Assembly (NCBI RefSeq): GCF_000739735.1
Contig: NZ_BBJF01000018.1
Location: 124,001 to 188,000 of the forward strand
Direction of reading: 5' to 3'
Length of the DNA stretch: 64,000 bases
Source: Paraburkholderia ginsengisoli NBRC 100965
GTDB lineage: Bacteria > Pseudomonadota > Gammaproteobacteria > Burkholderiales > Burkholderiaceae
Shown: positions 25,837 to 35,544 of the stretch, piece by piece
How positions within the stretch are numbered: position 1 is the stretch's first letter
How the letters are laid out: every line of letters starts with the position of its first letter
Notes under the pieces: generated by a model
What the model saw: the letters and a program-made list of their open reading frames with translations, nothing else
Databases searched by the model: none
Told to the model about the DNA's origin: nothing
Program-made: the position numbers and the translations under genes

Positions 25837-26481
25837 CTAGCGCGTGCCGCGCAACGTGGCGGCGCCGCCCGGCGCATTCGCGCCGCGGGCTTCGACCTTC
25901 TGTTCAAGACGCTCGATGCGTTTTTCCACGCGCGCCAACGCGTCACGCGCGCGGGCGAGTTCGACGTTGAAGTCTTCGAGCGCGGTGCGGCGCACCAGCT
26001 GCGGGTTCTCGTCGAGCAGATATTCGGCGGCCGTGTCGAGCAGGTTGCGACCGGTGCGCTGCACATGCTCACCGACCGTGCGCACTACCGACGCAACCCG
26101 CCACGCCGGACCGTCGCCGATCAGCTTCGCCAGATCTTCCTCCGGCTCCCAGCGCAAATGCTCGGCGAGTTTCGCGATCACGGTGGCGAACTCGGCGTCG
26201 CCTTCGATTTTCACGTGCTTCATGACGGCGGCCTGGCCGCCTTGCACAAAGGCCGGCAGCGCGTCGGACGGCACCGAGACGGTCACGTCGAACTGATGCG
26301 TTTCGGTTTCGCCGACCGCGGCCAGATAACCGTCCGGTTGCACTAGCAACGTCAACACGACCGGCGGACACGAAAGGCGTGCAGTCTTGCCCGCGTAGGG
26401 GACGAGGCGCTCACGAGCCCACGATTCACGGGCGAGCAGATGATTGACAGCAGCAGCGAAGGGCTTGGCGGCGAGGGTCAT
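25837..26481 (-). CDS. ubiJ: Ubiquinone biosynthesis accessory factor UbiJ (SCP2 domain)
   Basis: This 214-residue protein has an N-terminal sterol-carrier-protein-2-like lipid-binding domain (about 15-115) and a C-terminal coiled coil (about 168-200: LARARDALARVEKRIERLEQ). In E. coli UbiJ binds ubiquinone intermediates in the soluble Ubi complex. Its position directly before ubiB and near ubiE matches the conserved ubiE-ubiJ-ubiB cluster. Confidence 0.88.
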   Translation of the reverse strand: MTLAAKPFAAAVNHLLARESWARERLVPYAGKTARLSCPPVVLTLLVQPDGYLAAVGETETHQFDVTVSVPSDALPAFVQGGQAAVMKHVKIEGDAEFATVIAKLAEHLRWEPEEDLAKLIGDGPAWRVASVVRTVGEHVQRTGRNLLDTAAEYLLDENPQLVRRTALEDFNVELARARDALARVEKRIERLEQKVEARGANAPGGAATLRGTR

Positions 26482-26494
26482 CGAAAGTGGGCAA

Positions 26495-26530
26495 GAAAAA
26501 ACCCGCGCGAACGAGGTGCTCGCGCGGGTT
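26495..26530 (-). terminator. Intrinsic terminator after the Tim44-like gene
   Basis: A perfect 11-bp stem (26500-26510 with 26520-26530, 9-nt loop) is followed by TTTTTC on the minus strand. It ends about 14 nt before the ubiJ start, so ubiJ-ubiB must use read-through or a promoter around this hairpin. Confidence 0.82.
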
Positions 26531-26634
26531 CCTATTGTAACGTCCGTTCGCTTCGCGGCCTGCTATGCCGAACGGCCAACGTTATGAGCAAAATCAGGAG
26601 GAGCCACACCGCACGGCTCTGTCCTGCTCGCAGC

Positions 26635-27630
26635 TTAGTGTTGCGTGACTTGCTGGATGCCGGCCAGCAACCAGCCTTCGCCGTCGCGGTTCGCTTTCGA
26701 CAGGTTCCAGACTTCGACGAACGGCTCGGCGGCCGCACCCGGCGCCTCGCGGATCAAGCCGGAGAAGCGCACGCTCGCGAAGTATTCGCTTGCACGCTCT
26801 TCGACGCCCAGCAGTTCGGCGTTCAGTTGCACGACGTCCGTCTGGTTAGTCTCGGACCCGCGCGAAGCCAGATCCACGCGCACTTCGGCGAACATTTCCG
26901 GCGTGGTGAATTCGCGGATGTCGTCGATGTTGCCGACGTCCCACGCGGCTTGCAAACGCACGAAATACACCTTCGCGTTACGCAGGAACGCTTCCGAATC
27001 GAAGCCGGCCGGCACCGCCGGCGCGGCGTTGATGGCCGGCGTGGTCAGCGGGTTGCCCTGCGGTTCGAGGTACGAGCCCGACGGCGGCGCGGTATAGCGC
27101 GGCTCCTGCGTATAGCCGGTGCCGCCCGTGTTCAGCGACGGCGACGCGCCAGCGTACGCCGGTTGCGCCGTATCGCGCTTGCGGCCCATGAAGCGGCGGA
27201 TCAGCCAGATCACGACCATCGCGATCACCGCGATGATGATCACGTTGGCCATCATGCCGGCAAACGCTTCACCCATACCGAAATGCGACAGCAACGCAGC
27301 GATGCCGAGACCGGCGGCGAGGCCCGCGATTGGTCCGAGCCAGCGATTGCGGTTAGGCGCGGCAGGCGGCGTCGGCGTCGGCGTCGGTTGCGCGCGTTGC
27401 TGCTGCATCGCCTGATTGCTTTGGGAAGGTTGCGACGGCGTCGCCTGATGTTGCTGTTGAACGGTGTTCGACTGACGGCCGAAACTGCGGCCACCGCCCA
27501 TGCGGCGAGCTTCCGCATCGAGCGAAGCGAGGGAGCCGGCCATGATCAGACCGACCATCGCGATCAGTCCGATTCTTCTCACCAGCGACCGCTTAACCTT
27601 ACGGAGAGATAACACACCTGAATCGGACAT
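26635..27630 (-). CDS. Tim44-like domain membrane protein
   Basis: This 331-residue protein starts with a signal-like helix (about 15-36, ending SLDAEA). A Gln/Pro-rich linker follows (about 45-95), with TPTPTPP, then two hydrophobic segments (about 98-115 and 122-142, ending RRFMGRKR). The C-terminal Tim44/TraX-like alpha-beta domain (about 205-331) ends EGWLLAGIQQVTQH. The family is widespread in proteobacteria without an established role. Start at 27630 is supported by AAGGAAAG upstream. It sits between ubiE and ubiJ, as in related betaproteobacteria. Confidence 0.85.
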   Translation of the reverse strand: MSDSGVLSLRKVKRSLVRRIGLIAMVGLIMAGSLASLDAEARRMGGGRSFGRQSNTVQQQHQATPSQPSQSNQAMQQQRAQPTPTPTPPAAPNRNRWLGPIAGLAAGLGIAALLSHFGMGEAFAGMMANVIIIAVIAMVVIWLIRRFMGRKRDTAQPAYAGASPSLNTGGTGYTQEPRYTAPPSGSYLEPQGNPLTTPAINAAPAVPAGFDSEAFLRNAKVYFVRLQAAWDVGNIDDIREFTTPEMFAEVRVDLASRGSETNQTDVVQLNAELLGVEERASEYFASVRFSGLIREAPGAAAEPFVEVWNLSKANRDGEGWLLAGIQQVTQH

Positions 27631-27668
27631 TTTCGTACTTTCCTTTAAAAATCGATGGGTTAGGGACC

Positions 27669-28400
27669 CTAGTATTTGGTCCCCACGTGTAAAGCTACCA
27701 CGCCAGCTGACAAATTGTAATATTTGACGCCGTCGAGACCCGCTTGTTCCATCATTGTTTTTAAAGTTTCCTGGTCCGGATGCATCCGGATCGATTCCGC
27801 GAGGTACTGGTAGCTCTCGGCATCTTTCGCAAAGCGCTCGCCGAGCCAAGGCAGCACTTTAAAAGAATAGACGTCGTAGACCTTCTTGAGCGGATCCCAC
27901 ACCTTCGAAAATTCCAGCACGAGCAGACGCCCCGCCGGCTTCAGCACGCGGCGCATCTCCGCCAGCGCGACATCCTTATGCGTCATGTTGCGCAAGCCGA
28001 ATGCCACGGTGACTACGTCGAAGTAGTTGTCCGGAAACGGAATTTTCTCGGCGTCGCAGAGCAGCGCCGGGGTGATGACGCCCTTGTCCAGCAACCGGTC
28101 ACGGCCCACGCGCAGCATCGATTCGTTGATGTCGGTGTGCCAGACTTCGCCGGTCTGGCCGGCCTGTTTCGCGAAAGCCTTGGATAGATCGCCGGTGCCG
28201 CCCGCAATGTCGAGCACCTTGTAGCCCGGCCGGACGTTCGCCTGGGCGATCGTGAACATCTTCCACGCCCGGTGCAACCCGCCAGACATCAGGTCGTTCA
28301 TCAAGTCGTAGTTAGCGGCAACCGAGTGGAATACGCCCGCCACCTTCTGCGCTTTTTCCTGTTCGTCGACCGATTGAAAGCCGAAGTGGGTTTTGCTCAT
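27669..28400 (-). CDS. ubiE: Ubiquinone/menaquinone C-methyltransferase UbiE
   Basis: This 243-residue SAM-dependent enzyme adds the C-methyl group in ubiquinone synthesis. Motifs: HFGFQSVDEQEKAQKVAGVF at the N-terminus, SAM site VLDIAGGTGDLSKAF (about 63-77), FGLRNMTHKDVALAEM (about 134-149) and the C-terminal SAGVVALHVGTKY. It lies in a same-strand run with DUF971 and HIT genes upstream and Tim44-like, ubiJ and ubiB downstream. Confidence 0.95.
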   Translation of the reverse strand: MSKTHFGFQSVDEQEKAQKVAGVFHSVAANYDLMNDLMSGGLHRAWKMFTIAQANVRPGYKVLDIAGGTGDLSKAFAKQAGQTGEVWHTDINESMLRVGRDRLLDKGVITPALLCDAEKIPFPDNYFDVVTVAFGLRNMTHKDVALAEMRRVLKPAGRLLVLEFSKVWDPLKKVYDVYSFKVLPWLGERFAKDAESYQYLAESIRMHPDQETLKTMMEQAGLDGVKYYNLSAGVVALHVGTKY

Positions 28401-28467
28401 CGCGCTCGTCCTTTCGCGTATTCTGAAATGTTGCGCCGCATCGGTGCGGCGATCGGGGCGAATCGTA

Positions 28468-28881
28468 TCAGTGACAGTGGCCGTGCGCAGCGCCGGCTGG
28501 CACCATCGGCGTATCGCGGTCGACGCCGGCCGCTTGCAGTTTGGCGAGGTAGTCGCGCCAGAGTTCATCCTGGCGGAGGGCCATGTCGTATAGCAGGTCC
28601 CACGAATAGATGCCGGTGGCGTGGCCATCGGAGAAAGTCGGCTGCACCGCATAGTTGCCGACGCCTTCGATCATCGTGATCGTGACCTCGCGCTTGCCGG
28701 TCTGCAGTGTTTCCTGGCCGGGGCCGTGGCCTTGCACTTCCGCCGACGGCGAATACACCCGCAGCAGTTCGAACGGCAGGCGATACGATTCGCCGTTCGC
28801 GTACTGCAATTCGAGCACACGCGATTTTGAATGCACGACCACACCGGTCGGCACCGGGGTCTCGGGGGTCAGTCCGCTCAT
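28468..28881 (-). CDS. DUF971 domain protein
   Basis: This 137-residue protein contains the DUF971 (gamma-butyrobetaine-hydroxylase N-terminal-like) fold: LELQYANGESYRLPFELLRV (about 23-42), the ...SPSAEVQGHG loop, and YAVQPTFSDGHATGIYSWDL (about 77-96). A His-rich end (HGHCH) could bind metal. Such stand-alone domains are linked to Fe-S or metal handling, but the role is unproved. It lies between HIT and ubiE, 7 bp after the HIT gene. Confidence 0.88.
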   Translation of the reverse strand: MSGLTPETPVPTGVVVHSKSRVLELQYANGESYRLPFELLRVYSPSAEVQGHGPGQETLQTGKREVTITMIEGVGNYAVQPTFSDGHATGIYSWDLLYDMALRQDELWRDYLAKLQAAGVDRDTPMVPAGAAHGHCH

Positions 28882-28888
28882 AGTGGCC

Positions 28889-29317
28889 TCAGCTCAGAGC
28901 TTGTTCGATTTCCTGCCGCACGGCTTCGCGCAGCAAGGTGGCCTGCGCGCGGCGCGACGACAGCATCGCTTCGGACACTGTGCGCTGGCGCGGCGCCCAG
29001 ATGGGCAACGGAAAATGAGCGTCGTTCGAAAAACGCGGAATTACGTGCCAATGCACGTGCGGCACCTGGTTGCCGAGGCTCGCCAGATTGACCTTGACCG
29101 GTTGCATCACGCGCCGCATTGCGCGCTCGACCGCATACACGGCCTGCATCACGCGATCGCGCTCGCTCTCGGCGAGATCGGAAAACTCGGCCACGTGGTT
29201 GTTCCAGATGACCCGGCAAAAGCCCGGGTAATCGTGTTCGTCGGCGAGGACGACACGCAGCGTGTCGTCGTGCCACAGCACATCGCCGCCATCTTCACGG
29301 CAAAAAACGCAGTCCAT
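28889..29317 (-). CDS. HIT-family nucleotide hydrolase/transferase
   Basis: This 142-residue protein has the histidine-triad motif HVHWHVIPR (about 90-98) that forms the nucleotide-binding active site. An N-terminal CxxC (MDCVFC) may bind zinc. The family hydrolyses nucleotide phosphoramidates or dinucleoside polyphosphates; the exact substrate is unknown. The ATG at 29317 gives the standard N-terminus; the frame extends upstream into the end of the neighbouring gene. Confidence 0.87.
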   Translation of the reverse strand: MDCVFCREDGGDVLWHDDTLRVVLADEHDYPGFCRVIWNNHVAEFSDLAESERDRVMQAVYAVERAMRRVMQPVKVNLASLGNQVPHVHWHVIPRFSNDAHFPLPIWAPRQRTVSEAMLSSRRAQATLLREAVRQEIEQALS

Positions 29318-29351
29318 CGTCGTCCTCAGGCAAAAATCGTCAGTCGTGCCA

Positions 29352-32300
29352 TTAAACCAGCACGCGCTCGATTCCGCCATTGTTCGCCCGCTGGACGTAA
29401 TCCGCCATCCAGTCTTCGCCCAGCACGTGGCGCGCCATCTCGACGACGATGTAGTCCGCCTCGGTGCCCGCATCTTCGTTGTAACGCGACAGCCCTTGCA
29501 GGCAGGACGGGCAGCTCGTCAGGATCTTCACGTCGGTGGCGCCGTTCGGCTGCGGACCGTCGCCGGCCTTGAGCACGGAGCCGTTCGGCGCACCCGCCGA
29601 CCCGGCCGATGCGTTGGCCGGATTGATCGCGTTCGCGCCGGCTTCGGCCACAAGAGGAATGCCGCGCAGCTTGGCCGCGCCCTTGCGCATCTCCTCTTCC
29701 TTGCGGAAGCGGACCTGTGTCGAAATGTCAGGACGCGTAACCGCGAGCGTGCCGGATTCGCCGCAGCAACGATCGTTCTTCTCGATCTGGTAGCCGTCCT
29801 TCTCCGAACCCATCAGTTGATTGACCAGCTTGACCGGGTCCATCGTCTTGATCGGCGAGTGGCACGGGTCGTGATACATGTAGCGCACGCCGTTGACGCC
29901 TTCGAGCTTGATGCCCTTCTCCAGCAGGAACTCGTGGATGTCGATGATCCGGCAGCCCGGGAAAATCTTCTCGAATTCGTAGCCGGCGAGCTGGTCGTAA
30001 CACGTGCCGCACGACACGACCACGGTCTTGATATCGAGGTAGTTCAGCGTATTGGCGACGCGGTGGAACAGCACGCGGTTATCCGTGACGATCTGCTCGG
30101 CCTTGTCGTATTGACCCGAGCCGCGCTGCGGATAGCCGCAGCACAGATAGCCCGGCGGCAGCACGGTTTGCACGCCCGCTTCCCACAGCATCGCTTGCGT
30201 GGCAAGCCCCACCTGCGAGAACAACCGCTCGGAGCCGCAGCCCGGGAAGTAGAACACCGCTTCCGTGTCGGCGGTGGTCGTCTTCGGGTTACGGATGATC
30301 GGGACGATCTTGTTGTCCTCGATGTCGAGCAACGCGCGTGCGGTTTTCTTCGGCAGGTTGCCCGGCATCTTCTTGTTCATGAAGTGGATCACCTGCTGCG
30401 TGACCGGCGGCTTGCCGACTGTCGCCGGCGGATGCGCCGTCTGCTTCTTCGTGAACTTCTTCAGCACTTCGTTGCCGAGGCGCTGTGCCTTGTAGCCGAC
30501 GCCCATCATCGCGGTGCGCGCGAGGTTGATGGTCTGCGGGTTGGTCGCGTTCAGGAAGAACATGCCCGCCGCGTTGCCCGGGTTGAATTTCTTTTTGCCC
30601 ATCTTGCGCAGCAGGTTGCGCATGTTCATCGTGACGTCGCCGAAGTCGATCTTCACCGGGCACGGCGTCACGCACTTGTGACAGACGGTGCAGTGATCGG
30701 CGACATCGTTGAACTCGTCCCAGTGCTTGATCGACACGCCGCGGCGCGTCTGCTCTTCGTACAGGAACGCCTCGACCAGCAGCGAGGTGGCGAGAATCTT
30801 ATTGCGGGGGCTGTACAACAGGTTGGCGCGCGGCACGTGGGTCGCGCACACCGGCTTGCACTTGCCGCAGCGCAGGCAGTCCTTGATCGACTCGGAAATC
30901 GCGCCGATGTCGGACTGCTGCATGATCAGCGATTCATAGCCCATCAGGCCGAAGCTCGGCGTGTACGCGTTGCGCAGGTCCGCGCCGTCGAGCAGCTTGC
31001 CCGCGTTGAAGCGGCCATGCGGATCGACGCGCTGCTTGTACGCACGGAATTCGCCGATCTCTTCGTCGGTCAGGAATTCGAGCTTGGTGATGCCGATGCC
31101 GTGCTCGCCGGAAATCACGCCGTCGAGCGAGCGCGCGAGCTTCATGATGCGCGCCACAGCGGTGTGCGCGTCCTGCAGCATCTCGTAGTTGTCGGAGTTG
31201 ACCGGCAGGTTCGTGTGCACGTTGCCGTCGCCCGCGTGCATGTGCAGCGCGACGAACACGCGCCCGCGCAGCACCTGCTTGTGGATCGCCTGGGCTTCGT
31301 CGAGGATCGGCTTGAACTCGCCGCCGTTGAAAATCTGCCGCAACTCGGCGCGGATTTCCTGCTTCCACGACACACGGATCGTGCGGTCCTGCGTGATGTG
31401 AAACACGGTCGCGTCCGGCTGCGCGTCGGCGCGATCCGCGAATTTTTCCGCCAGACCTTCGTAGCCGAGGCCGACCAGATAGTGCTGTGCCTCGCGCACC
31501 GACAGGTCGAGCTTGTCGCGCAGGAATTCCCAGCGCGTGCGTACGCGCACGAGCAGATCGAGCGCCTGTTGCACGCGGTCTTCGAGCAGCTCGGCGCTGG
31601 GGATTTCGTTCGCGTCGTCGCTCTTGCCGAGCGGCAGCTTGCCGCCCTTGAAGAAAGCTTCGAGCGCGTCGACCAGTTGCAGCTTGTTCTTGATCGACAG
31701 TTCGATGTTGATGCGCTCGATGCCGTCGGTGTACTCGCCCATGCGGTCAAGCGGGATCACCACGTCTTCGTTGATCTTGAACGCGTTGGTGTGCTTCGCG
31801 ATCGCGGCGGTGCGGCTGCGATCGAGCCAGAAGCGTTTGCGCGCCTCGGCGTTGACCGCGACGAAGCCTTCGCCGCTCTTGCCGTTGGCCATCCGCACGA
31901 CTTCCGAGGTCGCTTGCGCGACAGCGTCCGCGTCGTCGCCGACGATATCGCCGATCAGCACCATCTTCGGAAACGCGTTGCGCTTGCTCTTGGTCGCGTA
32001 GCCGACCGCGCGAAGATAGCGCTCGTCCAGATGTTCGAGGCCCGCGAGAATCGCGCCGCCCTGGCGCGACGTCTCGAACAGATAGTCCTTGATTTCGACG
32101 ATGCTCGGAATCGCCTCGCGCGCCTGGCCGAAGAATTCGAGGCAGACGGTGCGCGTGTGCGCGGGCATCTTGTGCAGCACCCAGCGCGCGGACGTGATCA
32201 GCCCGTCGCAGCCTTCCTTCTGCACGCCCGGCAGACCGGCGAGGAATTTGTCGGTAACGTCCTTACCCAAGCCTTCCTTGCGGAACACGCGGCCCTTGAT

Positions 32301-33446
32301 GTCGAGCGCTTCGGTGCGCAGCAGCTTTTCGCCCGGCGCGTAGTTGCCGTCGAACCACTTGAGTTCGAAACGCGCGACTTCGATGTCGTGAATCTTGCCC
32401 ATGTTGTGGTCGAGGCGCGTGACTTCGAGCCAGTTCCCTTCCGGGTCGACCATGCGCCACCACGCGAGGTTGTCGAGCGCCGTGCCCCACAACACTGCCT
32501 TCTTGCCGCCCGCGTTCATCGCGACGTTGCCGCCGACGCAAGAAGCATCCAGCGAGGTCGGATCGACCGCGAACACGAAGCCGGCCTGCTCGGCCGCTTC
32601 GGTCACGCGACGGGTGACTACGCCCGCGCCGGAGAAAATCGTCGCGACCTTGCGATCGAGGCCCGGCAGTTGGGTCATCTCGACCGCACCGAGCTGTTCG
32701 AGCTTCTCGGTATTGATGACGGCCGAGAACGGCGTGAGCGGCACCGCGCCGCCCGTATAACCCGTGCCGCCGCCCCGCGGAATCACGGTGAGCCCGAGTT
32801 CGAAACACGCCTTGATCATGCCGGCGATCTCGGCTTCGGTATCCGGCGTGAGCACGACGAACGGGTATTCGACGCGCCAGTCGGTCGCGTCGGTCACGTG
32901 CGACACGCGGGACAAACCGTCGAACTTGATGTTGTCCTTTTCGGTGACCTTGCCCAGCACCTTGGTCGCGCGACGGCGCAGATCATAGGTCTTCTGGAAT
33001 TCGCTCGCGAAATCGTCGACCGCGCGGCGCGCGGCCTGGACCAGCGTCTCGACGCGAGCGGCGCGATCGACGCCCGCATCATCGCCATGTTCGACCAGAT
33101 CGGCGCGGCGGCGCTTCTCGATCTCCGACAGACGGTGATGCAGCGCTTCGATCAACAGCGCGCGGCGCTTCGGATTGTCGAGCAGGTCGTCCTGCAGATA
33201 CGGATTGCGGCGCACGACCCAGATATCGCCAAGCACCTCGTACAGCATCCGTGCCGAGCGACCGGTGCGGCGTTCCGCGCGCAGTTCGGCGAGCACCGCC
33301 CAGGCGTCGTCGCCGAGCAGACGGATGACGATTTCGCGGTCGGAAAACGACGTGTAGTTATAGGGAATTTCGCGCAGGCGCGCTTCGGGATCGGCGGCCA
33401 CCGCAGCGGCGGCCCCGTGCGGATCGAAAACTTGAGGTGCGTTCAT
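29352..33446 (-). CDS. Giant FAD/Fe-S oxidoreductase (DUF3683-GlcD-GlcF fusion)
   Basis: This 1364-residue respiratory-type dehydrogenase fuses parts that are usually separate subunits. An N-terminal DUF3683-like region (about 25-180) precedes the FAD-binding PCMH domain (PRGGGTGYTGG 223-233; DPTSLDASCVGGN 295-307). The FAD-oxidase C-terminal domain has HMHAGDGNVH (735-744) and SGEHGIG (779-785). Two 4Fe-4S motifs follow (Cys857/860/863/867 and Cys919/922/925/929), then Cys-rich CCG domains (Cys1070, 1102-1103, 1146/1149, 1195, 1227-1228, 1312/1315). It probably oxidises a 2-hydroxy acid and passes electrons to quinone, like GlcDF/LldEF or YdiJ; the substrate cannot be told. HIT follows after 34 bp. 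Confidence 0.88.
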   Translation of the reverse strand: MNAPQVFDPHGAAAAVAADPEARLREIPYNYTSFSDREIVIRLLGDDAWAVLAELRAERRTGRSARMLYEVLGDIWVVRRNPYLQDDLLDNPKRRALLIEALHHRLSEIEKRRRADLVEHGDDAGVDRAARVETLVQAARRAVDDFASEFQKTYDLRRRATKVLGKVTEKDNIKFDGLSRVSHVTDATDWRVEYPFVVLTPDTEAEIAGMIKACFELGLTVIPRGGGTGYTGGAVPLTPFSAVINTEKLEQLGAVEMTQLPGLDRKVATIFSGAGVVTRRVTEAAEQAGFVFAVDPTSLDASCVGGNVAMNAGGKKAVLWGTALDNLAWWRMVDPEGNWLEVTRLDHNMGKIHDIEVARFELKWFDGNYAPGEKLLRTEALDIKGRVFRKEGLGKDVTDKFLAGLPGVQKEGCDGLITSARWVLHKMPAHTRTVCLEFFGQAREAIPSIVEIKDYLFETSRQGGAILAGLEHLDERYLRAVGYATKSKRNAFPKMVLIGDIVGDDADAVAQATSEVVRMANGKSGEGFVAVNAEARKRFWLDRSRTAAIAKHTNAFKINEDVVIPLDRMGEYTDGIERINIELSIKNKLQLVDALEAFFKGGKLPLGKSDDANEIPSAELLEDRVQQALDLLVRVRTRWEFLRDKLDLSVREAQHYLVGLGYEGLAEKFADRADAQPDATVFHITQDRTIRVSWKQEIRAELRQIFNGGEFKPILDEAQAIHKQVLRGRVFVALHMHAGDGNVHTNLPVNSDNYEMLQDAHTAVARIMKLARSLDGVISGEHGIGITKLEFLTDEEIGEFRAYKQRVDPHGRFNAGKLLDGADLRNAYTPSFGLMGYESLIMQQSDIGAISESIKDCLRCGKCKPVCATHVPRANLLYSPRNKILATSLLVEAFLYEEQTRRGVSIKHWDEFNDVADHCTVCHKCVTPCPVKIDFGDVTMNMRNLLRKMGKKKFNPGNAAGMFFLNATNPQTINLARTAMMGVGYKAQRLGNEVLKKFTKKQTAHPPATVGKPPVTQQVIHFMNKKMPGNLPKKTARALLDIEDNKIVPIIRNPKTTTADTEAVFYFPGCGSERLFSQVGLATQAMLWEAGVQTVLPPGYLCCGYPQRGSGQYDKAEQIVTDNRVLFHRVANTLNYLDIKTVVVSCGTCYDQLAGYEFEKIFPGCRIIDIHEFLLEKGIKLEGVNGVRYMYHDPCHSPIKTMDPVKLVNQLMGSEKDGYQIEKNDRCCGESGTLAVTRPDISTQVRFRKEEEMRKGAAKLRGIPLVAEAGANAINPANASAGSAGAPNGSVLKAGDGPQPNGATDVKILTSCPSCLQGLSRYNEDAGTEADYIVVEMARHVLGEDWMADYVQRANNGGIERVLV

Positions 33447-33988
33447 GTTCGGACGACTCGGTAGATCAACCTGACGCGCTCTTCGGGAGGCGTCGGCTGA
33501 CGGTGCGCGTGGGGCGCAATGCCTGGAAATCTTTTCTTAAGGGGAAGCGAAGCCCGACCGACGGCTTACCCACATCGGTCGCTTCGCGGCGCTCAGATAT
33601 AACTACACGATCGTGCGTGGCGGACGTGACGCTCCGCCGCGGGACAGGATTCGCGCGGGACGGGCATCAGGTGGGCGATCCGAGGCTGCCAGTGCATCTT
33701 CCGATCCTTATTCCAAAACGGAATTCTACCGCATGATTCCGCTACGCGTTGACGGCTGCAATCGGAGCAGCGGCGGGGCTTCGGGCGTGTTCACGCCGAA
33801 GCGTCCTGCTGCGGGCATACGGCGAATTTGCCGACCGGTCGGTCGGGCGGGTCTGCCTGACTGCGTGTCGACACGCTCGGACCACGCTTACGACACTGCT
33901 CGCCCGGAGCAATAGGAAGGGCCTGCCCCAGATCATTGAGGCTATCATTGATCCTTTCCCGTCTCACAAAGCGCACCGCGCCACCCGC
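33447..33988. other. Intergenic region between divergent oxidoreductase and ilvA
   Basis: This 542-bp region has no gene I can support. Its main feature is a 13-bp stem (33547-33553 plus 33556-33561 pairing with 33575-33587, one 2-nt bulge), about 100 bp upstream of the oxidoreductase start; there is no T-run on either side. A CCGACCGGTCGG palindrome lies near 33830, upstream of ilvA. Promoters for both genes are expected here but none is clear. Confidence 0.5.
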
Positions 33989-35512
33989 ATGGCTTCCCAC
34001 GACTACCTGAAAAAAACCCTGACCGCGCGCGTCTACGACGTGGCCCGTGAGACCGAACTGGAGCGCGCGCCGAATCTGTCGGCACGGCTGCGCAATCCGG
34101 TGTATCTGAAGCGCGAGGACAACCAGCCGGTGTTCTCGTTCAAGCTGCGCGGCGCGTACAACAAGATGGCGCATATTCCGGCGGAGGCGCTGGAGCGCGG
34201 GGTGATTACCGCGTCGGCGGGCAATCACGCGCAGGGTGTCGCGTTGTCGGCGGCACGGATGGGCGTGAAGGCGATCATCGTCGTGCCGGTCACGACTCCG
34301 CAGGTGAAGGTCGATGCAGTGCGCGCGCACGGTGGCCCGACGGTCGAGGTCGTGCAGTTCGGCGAGTCGTATAGCGACGCTTACGGCCACGCCGTCAAGT
34401 TGCAGGAAGAGCGCGGGCTGACCTTCGTGCACCCGTTCGACGACCCGTACGTGATCGCCGGCCAGGGCACCGTCGCGATGGAGATTCTCAGTCAGCATCA
34501 GGGCCCGATTCACGCGATCTTCGTGCCGATCGGCGGCGGTGGACTCGCGGCCGGCGTGGCCGCGTACGTGAAGTCCGTGCGGCCGGAGATCAAGGTGATC
34601 GGCGTGCAGACCGACGACTCGTGCGCGATGGCCGCGTCGCTCAAAGCGGGCGAGCGCGTCACGCTGAATGAAGTGGGTCTGTTCTCGGACGGCACCGCAG
34701 TGAAGCTGGTCGGTGAAGAAACCTTCCGCTTGTGCAGCGAATATCTCGACGACGTGCTGCTCGTGAATACCGATGCGCTGTGCGCCGCGATCAAGGACGT
34801 GTTCCAGGACACACGCAGCGTGCTCGAACCGGCGGGCTCGCTCGCGGTAGCCGGCGCGAAGCAGTATGCCGAACGCGAAGGCATCGAGAACCAGACGCTG
34901 ATCGCGATCACATCGGGCGCGAACATGAACTTCGACCGCATGCGCTTCGTTGCCGAGCGGGCCGAAGTCGGTGAAGCACGCGAAGCGGTGTTCGCGGTGA
35001 CGATCCCCGAAGAGCGTGGCAGCTTCCGGCGCTTCTGCGAACTGGTCGGCACGCGCAGCGTCACCGAGTTCAATTACCGGATCGCGGACGCGAATTCGGC
35101 GCATATCTTTGTCGGCGTGCAGATCAGGAATCGCAGCGAGTCGGCGCAGATCGCGGGCGCGTTCGAAGCGCACGGCTTCGCGACTGTCGACCTCACTTTC
35201 GACGAACTCTCGAAGCAGCACATCCGCTACATGGTCGGCGGGCGCTCGCCGCTCGCGCATGACGAACGTTTGTTCCGCTTCGAGTTTCCGGAGCGGCCGG
35301 GTGCGTTGATGAAGTTTTTGTCGTCGATGGCGCCGAACTGGAACATCAGCCTGTTCCACTATCGCAACCAGGGCGCGGACTACAGTTCGATCCTGGTCGG
35401 CATCCAGGTGCCCGCGAGCGAGAACGACGCGTTCGAACGTTTTCTCGCGACGCTCGGCTATCCGAACTGGGAAGAGACGCGGAACCCGGTGTACCGGTTG
35501 TTTCTTGCATAG
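33989..35512 (+). CDS. ilvA: Threonine ammonia-lyase, biosynthetic
   Basis: This 507-residue PLP enzyme converts threonine to 2-oxobutanoate and ammonia, the first step of isoleucine synthesis. The PLP Lys is in PVFSFKLRGAYNKM (about residue 50); SAGNHAQGVALSA and the PLP-phosphate loop IGGGGLAAGVAAY are present. The C-terminal third contains two ACT-like regulatory domains (RGSFRRFCELVGTRSVTEFN and RPGALMKFLSSM...NISLFHYRNQGADY), so isoleucine feedback inhibition is expected. The length and start (MASHDYL) match proteobacterial IlvA; the frame stays open upstream without similarity. Confidence 0.95.
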   Translation: MASHDYLKKTLTARVYDVARETELERAPNLSARLRNPVYLKREDNQPVFSFKLRGAYNKMAHIPAEALERGVITASAGNHAQGVALSAARMGVKAIIVVPVTTPQVKVDAVRAHGGPTVEVVQFGESYSDAYGHAVKLQEERGLTFVHPFDDPYVIAGQGTVAMEILSQHQGPIHAIFVPIGGGGLAAGVAAYVKSVRPEIKVIGVQTDDSCAMAASLKAGERVTLNEVGLFSDGTAVKLVGEETFRLCSEYLDDVLLVNTDALCAAIKDVFQDTRSVLEPAGSLAVAGAKQYAEREGIENQTLIAITSGANMNFDRMRFVAERAEVGEAREAVFAVTIPEERGSFRRFCELVGTRSVTEFNYRIADANSAHIFVGVQIRNRSESAQIAGAFEAHGFATVDLTFDELSKQHIRYMVGGRSPLAHDERLFRFEFPERPGALMKFLSSMAPNWNISLFHYRNQGADYSSILVGIQVPASENDAFERFLATLGYPNWEETRNPVYRLFLA

Positions 35513-35544
35513 CAAACCGATCTATCAAGGATTGAAACGCGCAG

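Noticed and set aside
29262..33464. A 1400-codon open frame on the plus strand, antisense to the FAD/Fe-S oxidoreductase
   Set aside because: It is His/Arg-rich with no domain pattern and mirrors the codon structure of the opposite gene, which has clear FAD and Fe-S motifs. Long antisense frames are expected in GC-rich DNA.
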